This document shows positions 17,926 through 26,616 of a stretch of 64,000 nt of DNA, in pieces. Source of the DNA: DASPHG01 sp963748315. GTDB lineage: Bacteria > Actinomycetota > Thermoleophilia > Solirubrobacterales > Thermoleophilaceae. The stretch covers positions 496,001 through 560,000 of the forward strand of contig CAVVIK010000006.1 in the NCBI GenBank assembly GCA_963748315.1, given 5' to 3'. The notes under the pieces are model-generated. The model did not search any database. It was not told the DNA's origin and saw only the letters and a program-made list of their open reading frames with translations. The first letter of the stretch is position 1. Each line of letters starts with the position of its first letter. Position numbers and translations under genes: made by a program.

Positions 17926-18336
17926 CTATTTGACGGTGACGGTTCCGGCCTGGCCGGGATGGATCGTGCAGACGTAGTCGACGGTGCCGGGCTCGTCGAA
18001 GGTCTGCTCGAACGTGGCGTCCGGATCGAGATCGCCCGAGTCGAACTCCGCTCCCGGACCGCTCTCCTTCGTCACCGTGTGCGGGATATCGTCGCTGTTC
18101 GTCCACGTGACCGTGGTGCCCGCCTTCACAGTGATGTCGGCTGGGTCGAACGCGATTTCCGGGATGTCGACCGACGCCGTCCCGCCGCCCGAAGGCTTCT
18201 GAGCTGCGCCCGTGTCCGTCTGCTCCGTCGTCGTAGTGGCGGCGCTGCCTCCCCCGCCGTCGTCGTCATCGTCGTCGCCGCAGGCGGCGAGCGTGAGGGC
18301 AAGGCAGGCGATGAGGAGAACGAGCAGCTTTTTCAT
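17926..18336 (-). CDS. Cupredoxin-like lipoprotein
   Basis: A 136-residue exported blue-copper-type protein. It has a lipoprotein signal ending in the lipobox LAAC, an acidic Asp/Gly and Thr-rich spacer, then a plastocyanin fold. Copper ligands visible are His in IPHTVT, Cys in VDYVCT and His in IHPG. The usual fourth Met is missing at the C-terminus (QAGTVTVK). Likely role: extracytoplasmic electron transfer or copper binding. Ends convergently with the SnoaL-like gene. Confidence 0.85.
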   Translation of the reverse strand: MKKLLVLLIACLALTLAACGDDDDDDGGGGSAATTTTEQTDTGAAQKPSGGGTASVDIPEIAFDPADITVKAGTTVTWTNSDDIPHTVTKESGPGAEFDSGDLDPDATFEQTFDEPGTVDYVCTIHPGQAGTVTVK

Positions 18337-18346
18337 GCTTCGCAGC

Positions 18347-19219
18347 CTACTGATCCAGCAGCAGTTCAAGCAGGGCCTTCTGGGCGTGGAGGCGGTTCTC
18401 CGCCTGGTCCCACACCGCCGACTGCGTGCCGTAAAGGACGCCGGCCGTGATCTCCTCGCCGACATGGGCGGGGAGGCAGTGGAGCGCGATCGCATCGTCG
18501 CTCGCCCGCTCCAGCAGCGCCTCGTCGAGCCGGTACGGCTCGAGCAGCTCGCGCTTGCTTGCGGCGTCCTCGTCGCCCATGCTGAACCAGACGTCCGTGT
18601 ACACGGCGTTCGCGTCCTGCACGGCCTCCGCGGGGTCGGTCAGAACCGCCGCGGGCCCCACGGGCTCCGGCGCGAGCTCGGCCGGCGTCGCGACGGCGAC
18701 GTCGACGCCCACCTTGGGCGCGATGATCATCAGGGAGCGGGCGACGTTGTTGCCATCCCCGACATAGGCGAGCTTGAGCCCTTCGAGCCGCCCGAAGCGC
18801 TCCTTCAGCGTCAGCAGGTCGGCGAGCACCTGGCACGGATGGTGGTCGGCGGTGAGCATGTTCACGACGGGCACGCTCGCGTGCTCGGCAAGCTCGGCGA
18901 CCGGCTCGTGCAGCCCGGTCCGGACGCCGATCGCGGCGACGTAGCGCGAGAGGACGAGGGCGGTGTCACGCACGGACTCGCCACGGCTCAGCTGCATCTC
19001 GCCCTCGCGCAGCACGACCGCGTGGCCACCGAGCTCGTTGATGCCGACCTCGAACGAGATCCGCGTGCGCGTCGAGGGCTTCTCGAAGATCAGCGCGACG
19101 CTCCTTCCCTCGAGCGCACGTGACGCCTGGCGATCCGTCTTCAGCTCGGCGGCTCGGTCGAGCAGGCGACCGAGCTCGTCGTCCGTAAGCTCCTCGCCGG
19201 TGAGGAAGTGCCGCGTCAC
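18347..19219 (-). CDS. argF: Ornithine carbamoyltransferase
   Basis: Forms citrulline from ornithine and carbamoyl phosphate. About 290 residues with the carbamoyl-phosphate motif EKPSTRTRISFE, the HPCQVLADLLT loop and the ornithine-binding HCLPAHVGEE. The GTG at 19219 gives the usual VTRHFLTGEEL start but has no clear ribosome-binding site. Two further in-frame GTG codons lie upstream, the farther one inside the divergent endonuclease-family gene. No other arginine gene is nearby, so it is a scattered arg gene. Confidence 0.94.
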   Translation of the reverse strand: MTRHFLTGEELTDDELGRLLDRAAELKTDRQASRALEGRSVALIFEKPSTRTRISFEVGINELGGHAVVLREGEMQLSRGESVRDTALVLSRYVAAIGVRTGLHEPVAELAEHASVPVVNMLTADHHPCQVLADLLTLKERFGRLEGLKLAYVGDGNNVARSLMIIAPKVGVDVAVATPAELAPEPVGPAAVLTDPAEAVQDANAVYTDVWFSMGDEDAASKRELLEPYRLDEALLERASDDAIALHCLPAHVGEEITAGVLYGTQSAVWDQAENRLHAQKALLELLLDQ

Positions 19220-19232
19220 CTGGGCATCGTAG

Positions 19233-20039
19233 ATGGCCACGCTCACCGTCCTGACCTGGAACCTCTTCCACGGCCGCGACCACCCAGTCGCGGGATCTGA
19301 CGAGCACGCGTCGGTCAACCGCCCGCTGCGCGACGAGTTCGCGGCGGTCCTCGCACGCGAGCCGTGGGACCTCGCGCTGCTGCAGGAGGCGCCGCCGTAT
19401 TGGCTGCGGACGCTCGCACAGGCGGCGGGTGCATCCGGCGCGTCGGTGCTCACGTCGCGCAACTTCGGCGCGTTCGTCCGCCAGCGGATCGCCGAATGGA
19501 ATCCGGATCTGATCAAGTCCGGCGAGGGCGGCTCGAATCAGATCCTCGTGCGGTCGGGCTGGCGGATCGCCGAGACGCGCAGGCTGACGCTGACGCTGCT
19601 GCCGGAACGGCGGCGGCTGATCTGGGCGCGGCTCGAGCATCCCGAGCACGGTGCGCTGACCGTGGCGACGTTGCACGCGACGGCTCACGTTCCCGCCGCG
19701 GCAGCTCGCGACGTCCAGCGCGCAGCGCGCGCGGCATGTTCGTGGTCGGCCGATGTGCCGCTCGTCTTCGGCGGCGACCTGAACCTGCGCATGGCCGAGG
19801 TCCCGGAAGCGTTCGCCTGGCTACAGGGCGAGCTCGGGCTGGGTGGCGCGCGGCCGGACCGCGCGATCGACCACGTTCTGGTTCGCGGCCTCCAGGTGCG
19901 GACCGCACCCGAGCCGCTGCCGGCTGAGCGGCGCGAGGTCCGTGATCCGGACGGTCGAATCGTGCGACTGTCTGACCACGCACCCGTGGTCGCGACCTAC
20001 GACATAGGATCCGCGCCGAAAGCGAGCCGAGGAGAATGA
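19233..20039 (+). CDS. Endonuclease/exonuclease/phosphatase-family protein
   Basis: A 268-residue DNase I-fold hydrolase. Motifs: TWNLFHGRD at the N-terminus, the metal-binding Glu in LALLQEAP, VATLHATAH with a catalytic His, FGGDLNLR with the Asp-x-Asn pair, and the C-terminal SDHAPVVATYD. Substrate (nucleic acid or phosphoester) is not evident. It starts divergently 13 bases from argF and its stop overlaps the next ATG as ATGA. Confidence 0.85.
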   Translation: MATLTVLTWNLFHGRDHPVAGSDEHASVNRPLRDEFAAVLAREPWDLALLQEAPPYWLRTLAQAAGASGASVLTSRNFGAFVRQRIAEWNPDLIKSGEGGSNQILVRSGWRIAETRRLTLTLLPERRRLIWARLEHPEHGALTVATLHATAHVPAAAARDVQRAARAACSWSADVPLVFGGDLNLRMAEVPEAFAWLQGELGLGGARPDRAIDHVLVRGLQVRTAPEPLPAERREVRDPDGRIVRLSDHAPVVATYDIGSAPKASRGE

Positions 20040-20692
20040 TGGCGCAGGCGAAGAAGTCGACGAGCAAGAAGGCGAGCGCGAAGAAGTCGGGCAAGAAGAA
20101 GGCGAGCGCCAAGAAGAAGTCGACCAAGAAGAAGTCGAGCGCCAAGAAGTCCTCGGCGCGCCGCTCACAGGACTTCTCCGGCAAGTCGGTCGCCGACTTC
20201 CGCAAGGCGTTGACCGAGCGCCTGGTCGAGCCGCTGAACCTCGTGATGCTCACGCGCGACCGGATCGAGGAGACCGTCGAGGAGGCGGTCAGCCGCGGGT
20301 CGATGACGCGCGACGCTGCACAGGATCTGATCGCCGGGCTCGTCGAGCGAGGTCGCAGGCAGACGACCGACGTGTTGAGCGATCTCGAGCAGCTGCTCGG
20401 ACGCGGGCGCAGCGGCGACGTTGCGGCCCGGGCGCGCAAGCAGGTGGGCGACGCAACCGCCCGCGCCCGCGACGCCGGCGACCAGGTGCTCGTCCAGGCT
20501 GACCGCGCGCGGCGCGTGGCCGGGGTGGGGCCGAGCTTCCCGATCCTGAACTACGACGACCTGACCGCGAGCCAGGTCCAATCCCGGCTCGGGACACTCA
20601 CGCCCGCCGAGTTGCGCAAGGTGCGTGACTACGAGCGCCGCAACGCGAACCGCAAGTCGGTGCTCGACGCGGTCGAGACGAAGCTCGCCTAG
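20036..20692 (+). CDS. Lysine-tailed helical protein, possible nucleoid or granule protein
   Basis: A 218-residue protein of unusual composition. Residues 1-45 are almost all Lys, Ser and Ala in repeats of the KKASAKK type, like histone-H1 or Lsr2/HupB tails. Residues 46-160 are amphipathic helix with phasin-like spacing. The C-terminal 50 residues (ILNYDDLTASQVQSRLGTLTPAELRKVRDYE) resemble a small helical domain I recall in many actinobacterial proteins. DNA compaction or polyester-granule binding are both plausible. A GGAG site precedes the ATG, which overlaps the previous stop. Confidence 0.75.
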   Translation: MMAQAKKSTSKKASAKKSGKKKASAKKKSTKKKSSAKKSSARRSQDFSGKSVADFRKALTERLVEPLNLVMLTRDRIEETVEEAVSRGSMTRDAAQDLIAGLVERGRRQTTDVLSDLEQLLGRGRSGDVAARARKQVGDATARARDAGDQVLVQADRARRVAGVGPSFPILNYDDLTASQVQSRLGTLTPAELRKVRDYERRNANRKSVLDAVETKLA

Positions 20693-22123
20693 TCCAGCAG
20701 CGCTGAGAAGTCCAGCTCGGCGCCGGTCAGGCGCCGCAGAAGCTCGTGCGCGGGCTCGCGCTGGCCGCCGCTCCACAGCTCGCGCAACAGCTCGCCGGCG
20801 CGCCGGTCCTCGAACCAGAGCTCCCCAAAGCGGTCACGCAGCGCGCGGCGGAGGTGCGTCTCGAGCGCCCACGCGCGCAGGTACGCCGCCACGTAGAAGA
20901 ACGCGTCGACGTCGCTGAGCCACGTCGTGCGCGGCCACTCGACGTGGACGGCGTCGGACAGCCGGCGCGCGTAGAGCTCGTCGAGCCCGTCGACGGACCC
21001 CTCGCCCTGAAGTTCGAGCTCGTACGCGAGCTTCGCGCAGTAGCGGCGGAGGAAGACGAGCTTCGACGCGCGGGCGTGGTCCACGATCGGGCCGGGGTCG
21101 TCGATGCCGAGCCGGCGCTCGAGCCAGGCCGGATCCTGCGCGAGGTGCTCGAACAGGAACGCGAAGCCCTCGGTGACAGAGTTGTCCCCGAGCCAGCGAT
21201 GTTCGACAGGAAGCGTCGGATCGACGTGCGAGAAGTGCTCGGCGTGGCCCGACTCGTGCAGCAGCGTGTCGTAGTCCTCGCGGCCGCCGATGCGCGTGAG
21301 CACGAGGTAGACCTCCTCGGGCACACGCACCGGCGCGCAGAACGCGCGTGGTGACTTCTTCGGCCGCGGCTCCGCGTCGAGAACGACGCGCCCGGCGTCC
21401 CCATTGCGGAGACCCAGGCCGGCGAGCGTCGCCTCGTAGCTCGGCAGCAGCTGGTCGGTGGAGAACAGCCCGTCGAGCGACGGCGCACGGAAGAAGTACG
21501 GGAGGTCGGCGCGCTCCAGCTCGTCGAAACCGAGCGCGAGCTCCGCTCTCAGCCTCGGCTCGACCGTGCTCTCGTAGCTCGACTCCGTCGCGGAAAGAAA
21601 CGCCTCGGTCTGCTGCCCGAGCGCGCCGAGGTCGATCCCCGACAGCTCCTCGGTCATCGCACGCACGCTCGGCCATCCCAGCTCGCGGACGAGCTGGTGC
21701 GAGCGGTCGAACATGTCGCGAAGCACCGGGTTGAGGTGTTCCTCGACGAGCTCGTTGCGAGCGCGCTCGAACGCGCGCCGCCGTGCCGGCTCGCGCTCGT
21801 TTGCCTGCACGACGGCCGCCTGCCGGAGCGGATACGTGTCGCCATCGAGCTCGACCTCGAGGCTCGCCTCGAGCCGCGCGAGCTCGGATGCCAGCTCCTT
21901 CACGGCCTGCTCGACATAGCCCTCCGCGGCGAACTTGAGCAGCACGCGGTTGTCGCCCTCGCGGAGAGCGTCCACCGAATCGCGGCTGAACAGGCGCGCG
22001 TGGCGGTCGTAGATCGGCTCGATCTCGTACTCGTCCTTGAGCCCGGCGAAGTGGAGGTAGTACTCCCGATCGATGCGCGCTCAGGAACGCCTCCGCCTCG
22101 ACTCGGTAGCCGTTCACGTCCAC
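20689..22123 (-). CDS. HExxH metallopeptidase, M3/M32-like (frameshifted)
   Basis: Zinc peptidase-like protein of about 477 residues. The metal motif is LLHESGHAEHF, with a downstream conserved Glu segment NSVTEGFAFLFEHL, as in oligoendopeptidase- or carboxypeptidase-Taq-like enzymes. The N-terminal part (VDVNGYRVEAEAFLSA) and the rest (IDREYYLHFAGLKDEYEIEP) are in different frames, joined by removing one base near 22081. The start is taken at GTG 22123. The active-site portion is intact. It overlaps the convergent lysine-tailed gene by four bases. Confidence 0.83.
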
Positions 22124-22143
22124 GGCTTGCCAGCATAGGTCGC

Positions 22144-23496
22144 CTGACGCGTACCGAAACAGCCACACGCCCATCCGTCGGCGAGGAGCTCGACCTGACG
22201 GTCGAGTCGCTCGCGCACGGCGGGCGCGGGGTCGCGCGGTCCGGAGGCTACGTCGTGTTCGTGCACGGGGCGATTCCGGGCGACCGCGTCCGGGCGCGGG
22301 TCGTCAAGCGCAAGCGGAGCTACGGCGAGGCGCGCGTGACCGAGCTGCTCGAGCCGGCGCCGGACCGCATCGAGCCGCGCGCGGCGCACCCCGGCGCGCC
22401 GTGGCAGGTGCTGCCGTATGAGCGCCAGCTCGAGGAGAAGCAGCACCAGGTGGTCGACGCGCTCGAGCGCATCGGGAGCTTCGAGCAGCCGCCGGTCGAG
22501 CCGATCGTGCCGGCCGTCGAGCAGTGGCGCTACCGCAACAAGCTCGAGTACTCCTTCGGCGAGGACGCGGACGGTGGGCTGGTGCTCGGCTTCCATCCGC
22601 CCGGCAACTGGCGCGAGGTGGTGGACGTGGAGGAGGACGTGCTCGCGTCGCCCGCGGTGGACGCGCTCCGGAGGCGGGTGAGGGACTGGTGCGAGGCGGA
22701 GGGCCTGAGCGCCTACGACCGCGATTCGCACGGGGGCTTCCTGCGCAACCTCGTGGTCCGCGAGGGCCGGCGAAGCGGCCAGTTGCAGGCGCGCCTCGTG
22801 ACGAGCCCTGGCGACTTCCGTGCTGCGCACTTCGCCGAGGCGGCCGACGCGCACAGCGTCGTGTGGAGCACGACCGCGAACGTCGCCGAGGTGACGCGCG
22901 ACACCGAGTCGCGGATCCTGTCCGGGACCGATGCGATCGAGGAACGCATCGGCCCGCTGCGCTTCTCGATCTCGCCCGACGCGTTCTTCCAGACCAACAC
23001 GGAGATGGCCGAGCGCCTCTATTCGGTCGCGGCGGACTTCGCCGGGCTGACCGGTTCAGAGCGCGTCTTCGATTTGTTCTGCGGAATCGGGACGATCGGC
23101 CTGTCGCTCGCCGGGCAGGCGGGCGAGGTCTGGGGCGTCGAGATCGTCGAGTCCGCGGTCGCCGACGCGATCGCGAACGCGGACCTGAACGGGATCGAGA
23201 ACGCGCGCTTCTTCGCCGGCGATATCAGGACGGCGGCGCGGCCGCTCGTCGAGCAGGCGGGGCAGCCCGACGTCGTCGTCGTCGATCCGCCGCGCGCCGG
23301 GCTCTCCCAGAAGATCGTCAGGCGGATCGCCGAGATGGAGTCCCGCCGGATCGTCTACGTCTCGTGCAACCCGACGACGCTCGCGCCGAACGCACGCCAG
23401 CTCGCCGAAGCGGGTTGGACCCTCCAGCGTGTCCAACCCGTGGACATGTTCCCGCAGACGCCGCACATCGAGTGCGTCGCCCTACTCAGTCGGTAG
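22144..23496 (+). CDS. TrmA/RlmD-family RNA uracil-C5 methyltransferase
   Basis: SAM-dependent uridine methyltransferase of about 450 residues. An N-terminal TRAM domain (about 10-75, VESLAHGGRGVARSGGYVVFV) is followed by a central domain without the four Fe-S cysteines of RlmD (it reads HPGAPWQVLPYERQ). The catalytic domain has DLFCGIGTIGLSLA, VVVDPPRAGLSQ and the nucleophile Cys in VYVSCNPTTLA. No ATG, GTG or TTG start fits; an in-frame CTG at 22144 gives a normal N-terminus and is used provisionally. Target RNA unknown. Confidence 0.9.
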   Translation: MTRTETATRPSVGEELDLTVESLAHGGRGVARSGGYVVFVHGAIPGDRVRARVVKRKRSYGEARVTELLEPAPDRIEPRAAHPGAPWQVLPYERQLEEKQHQVVDALERIGSFEQPPVEPIVPAVEQWRYRNKLEYSFGEDADGGLVLGFHPPGNWREVVDVEEDVLASPAVDALRRRVRDWCEAEGLSAYDRDSHGGFLRNLVVREGRRSGQLQARLVTSPGDFRAAHFAEAADAHSVVWSTTANVAEVTRDTESRILSGTDAIEERIGPLRFSISPDAFFQTNTEMAERLYSVAADFAGLTGSERVFDLFCGIGTIGLSLAGQAGEVWGVEIVESAVADAIANADLNGIENARFFAGDIRTAARPLVEQAGQPDVVVVDPPRAGLSQKIVRRIAEMESRRIVYVSCNPTTLAPNARQLAEAGWTLQRVQPVDMFPQTPHIECVALLSR

Positions 23497-23658
23497 ATCT
23501 TCGTCCTCGATAGGGACCTGTTCGGCCGCATGCACCGAGCACAGATACGGCCCGCCGGCGTCGAGCGAGGCCTGGATCTCCTCGCTAGTGAGCTTCGCGC
23601 CGCACTCGGCGCACTCGCGCTCGATGACCGGGTCGAGGCTCTTCTCCTCGAGGTCCAT
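23482..23658 (-). CDS. 58-residue zinc-ribbon-like protein
   Basis: Short acidic protein starting MDLEEKSLDPVIE. It carries CAECG and, 20 residues later, YLCSVHAAE, so a C-x2-C...C-x2-H zinc site is likely. Its ATG shares one base with the stop of the stress-protein-like gene (TGATG), which supports expression from that transcript. The last 15 bases overlap the convergent methyltransferase gene. No function is recognised. Confidence 0.68.
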   Translation of the reverse strand: MDLEEKSLDPVIERECAECGAKLTSEEIQASLDAGGPYLCSVHAAEQVPIEDEDLPTE

Positions 23659-24071
23659 CAGTCCGCCTCCGAGCCGACCACGTGCGTGACGGGGAGCCCC
23701 GTCGCGTGCGCGGCCTTGCGCGGCAGGTCAACGCGCAGCCACTTCGAGAGGTGCGTCGGAAGCGTCGAGATGATGACCTCGTCGAAGCTGCCCATGTTGT
23801 GCGCGTCCTGAACGGCGGCCACGGGGTCGGGGTCGCCCAGCCGGCCCTCCACGTCGAGACCTGCCTCGCGCAGCCTCGCCACCGCGGTGTCAACGTGGCC
23901 CTGGGCCTCCGGGATCTCCTCGTCCGGGTTCGCCGCCTTGGCGAGACCGTGCGCCGATGGCACGATCAGGGTGAACGTGGGGCTGTCCCCCTTCGCGGCC
24001 CTGTCCGTAAGCGCCTGCTGAAGCTCCTCGGACTCAGCCGTCCGGTTGGCTACGACCAAGACATTTGGCAT
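23658..24071 (-). CDS. Universal-stress-like (UspA-fold) protein
   Basis: A 137-residue alpha/beta protein. It opens with VLVVANRTAESEELQQAL and has the later strand FDEVIISTLPTHLSKWLRVDLPRKAAHATGLPVTHV, the pattern of a Usp fold. The ATP-binding G-x2-G-x9-GS loop is not obvious, so it may not bind nucleotide. It lies ten bases after the uracil-DNA-glycosylase-like gene and overlaps the zinc-ribbon gene that follows. Confidence 0.74.
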   Translation of the reverse strand: MPNVLVVANRTAESEELQQALTDRAAKGDSPTFTLIVPSAHGLAKAANPDEEIPEAQGHVDTAVARLREAGLDVEGRLGDPDPVAAVQDAHNMGSFDEVIISTLPTHLSKWLRVDLPRKAAHATGLPVTHVVGSEAD

Positions 24072-24081
24072 GCACGCGAGA

Positions 24082-24736
24082 CTAGTACGGCGGGAGGTCC
24101 GCGTACCAGTCCCCGAGGGCGCGGAAGGCGCGCCAGAAGCTGCGCTTGGCGCCCTCGTCGTCGAGCGAGGCGTCGATGTCGGGCACGAACAGCACGTCAC
24201 ACATCGGCGTCAGCCGCTGGATCTCGCCGGGCGTCGGCGTCGACCGGCCGCCCGAGCGGCACCCCGAGCTCGTTGAGCTCCGACCGCGCCTCCTCGCCCA
24301 TCACGACCACGATCCGGGGCTGCACGACCGCGAGCTCCTCGAGTACGCGCGCCTTGCACTCGGGGCTGGCCAGGTCGGTGTCCGCCACCGGGCACTTCAC
24401 GAACACCGTCCCGTAGACGGCGAGCGGGTCGATTCCCAGGCGCTTGAAGCTCTTCATCAGCGCGCCGCCGGCCCGTCCGTAGAAGGCCACGCCCTCCTCG
24501 ATCTCCGCGGGCTGCGGCGTGTACTTCAGGAGGAAGATGTCGGCCTGCGGGTGGCCCGAGCCGAGCACGGGCATCAGGTTTCCGCGCGGGCAGAGGTCGC
24601 ACTCCTGGATATCGCGCGTCAACTGGTTGAGCTCGCGAATCGCGCGCTCGAGGTACTTCTCCCGGATCTCGTCATCTGTGGCCGGCACCGCCTTTTCGGA
24701 GTTCGCCTGGCCAGGGTCCGGTCCTTTTCGCTGCAC
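24082..24736 (-). CDS. Family-4-like uracil-DNA glycosylase (frameshifted near 3' end)
   Basis: Base-excision-repair glycosylase-like protein of about 217 residues. Fe-S cysteines as in family 4 are suggested by ECDLCPRGN, FVKCPVA and PECKAR. Later segments VAFYGRAGGALMKSFKRLGI and PRIVVVMGEEA follow the family order, but the usual GEAPG motif is divergent (GSGHPQADIF), so activity is uncertain. After GVPLGRP the frame shifts by one base near 24243; the corrected C-terminus runs PGEIQRLTPMCDVLFVPDID to WYADLPPY. The GTG start sits two bases after the glycosyltransferase-PHP stop. Confidence 0.78.
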
Positions 24737-24738
24737 CG

Positions 24739-26603
24739 CTACTTGCCGCGCTTGCGGCCCTTCGGCCCCTTCGTCTGGATGAACTTCAGGGCTTGCACGT
24801 AGAGGAGGCTCTGCTTGCGGCGAATGATGTCGGCCTCGCGAAGCGATTCGAGGAACTCCTCCGGGCCGTCGAAATCGCGCATCCTGATCTTCACCGAGCC
24901 GAGCCCCTGGGCGACGTGGCTGTCCGAGCCGGCGCCCGCGACGATCCGGTACTTGGCGGCGAAGCGGGCCGCCTCCTCATTGAAAGACGAGATCGCGACG
25001 CGCGGGTTGAACACCTCGATCGCGTCTATCTGCTCGACGATGTCCAACATGTGCTCGTAGTCGGGGACGGCGTGCATACGGTCGAAGGGGTGCGGCACGT
25101 AGACCAGCCCCCCTGCCGCCGGATCTCGGCGATCGTCTCGTCGAGCGTCATGCCCCGCTCGATCTTCTCCTTGATGAAGAGCCCGATCACCTCGCCCTGG
25201 TCGGCCGTCTTCACCTCCTCGGAGACGATCACCTTGATCCCGTTCGCGCGTTCGGCCGCCTCGAGCGCACCCGAGATCTCGTTGTGGTCGGTGATCGCGA
25301 TCGCGCCGAGCCCGGCGGCCTTGGCCGAGTCGAGCAGTACGTCTACGGGCGTCGCGCAGTCGTGCGAGTGGTCGGTGTGCATGTGCAGGTCGACGTGGAT
25401 GTGTTCGCGCGCGGCGAGTCGCTTGCCGACGGCGGGCTTGCTGTTGGTCGAATGCCGCCGCGCCGCCACGCGCCGGTAGATCTCCTCGAACCGCTCGGCC
25501 GTGGTGCTCCACTCGATCTCGCTGTGCGCATCGCGCCCGCGGTCGTGCAGGCGTTCCCGGAGCCCCCGGTCCGCGATCAGCCGCTGCAGCTGGGCGCTCA
25601 GCATGTCGGCGTCGCGGGGCTCGAACAGGAGGCCGCGCTCCCCGTCGTCCAGCGCCTCCTCGTACTCGGGCAGCCGCGACGTGACGGGCACCGCGCCGCC
25701 GGCGATCGCGCGCAGGAGGTACTGGGGCGCCGGGGCCGTCCCGGTGGAGGCGGCAACGGCGACCTGGGCGCGGGCGAGGTGTTGCGCCTCGGAGCCGTCC
25801 GCCGGGCCGGCGAGTGTCACGCGCTCCCGCAGCGCGCGCGGCAGCGTGACCGAGCCGAGGTCGTTGGGGAGCCGCGACCAGATCGTCGCGTGCCAGGGCA
25901 GCTGGGGCGGCAGGCGCCGCAGCGCGCGGAGGAAGACCCGCAGCGAGCTGCGCTCCTCCTCGGCCGAAAAGAAGATGTCCACCATCTCGCGGTCTCCGTG
26001 CGCCGGCCGCTCGACCAGGTCGGCGCCGGGCGGGACCACGTCGTACTCGCCGGGGAAGTGGCGGCAGATCAGGTCACGCGTTGCGCGGAAGCTCGCCGTG
26101 CGCGCGTCGAGCCGACCGAAGAAGAGCTCGACGAAGCGGCGGGCGACCTGCGTCGACAACACCCGCTCCGTTGCGGCGTGGAAGGTCCCGATGTTCAGCG
26201 CGCGCGAATGGCGCAGCGCAGCGGACGACGCGCTCGGGGCGAACGGCTCGTGGACGTGCACGAAGTCGAACGGCGCCGTCTCGAGCACCGACTCGATCGT
26301 GCGCGAGACGTCGATCGGGAGGGAGACGCTGCCGCCCTTGCGCCCGAGCACGCTTTGGCCGACCGCCAGCACCCTCGCGCAGCCGTCCTCTGCGAACACG
26401 GACTCCGGGTCGGTGGCGCACCGCTTGATCGCCGCGCGCGACTCCCGGACCAGCTGCCGCGACTCCGAGGGGGCGATGACGACCACCCGGTGGCCGCGGC
26501 TGCACAGCTCGTCCGAGACCCGCTCGACGAAGCGGTTGACCTCGTGATGCTCCTCCCAGGCGTACGGCGTGACCTGGGCGATGGAGAAGCGCTCCGACGG
26601 CAT
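24739..26603 (-). CDS. PimA-like GT4 glycosyltransferase fused to PHP phosphoesterase (frameshifted)
   Basis: Two-domain protein, about 621 residues after correction. Residues 1 to about 385 are a GT-B glycosyltransferase: IAQVTPYAWEEHHEVNRFVERVSDEL, then FVHVHEPFAPSASSAALRHS, close in style to PimA. The usual E-x7-E donor motif is degenerate (APAPQYLLRAIAGGAVPVTS). From about 405 a PHP domain has a full metal set: VDLHMHTDHSHD, ITDHNE, VSEEVKT, VPHPFDR and GSDSHV. The frame breaks at a six-G run (C on this strand, 25108-25113); one more G restores it. It lies 13 bases after ino1, pointing to inositol-lipid or inositol-glycoside chemistry. Confidence 0.85.
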
Positions 26604-26616
26604 GTGCCGCCTGAGG

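Noticed and set aside
20042..20165. Tandem AAGAAG/GCGAGC-type repeats that could look like a repeat array
   Set aside because: They encode the Lys/Ser/Ala tail of the protein at 20036; no spacer structure, so not CRISPR or a satellite.
25108..25113. G6 run as a programmed frameshift (slippery) site in the glycosyltransferase-PHP gene
   Set aside because: Many unrelated genes in the window carry similar single-base breaks, so assembly error is simpler; no stimulatory structure was evident.
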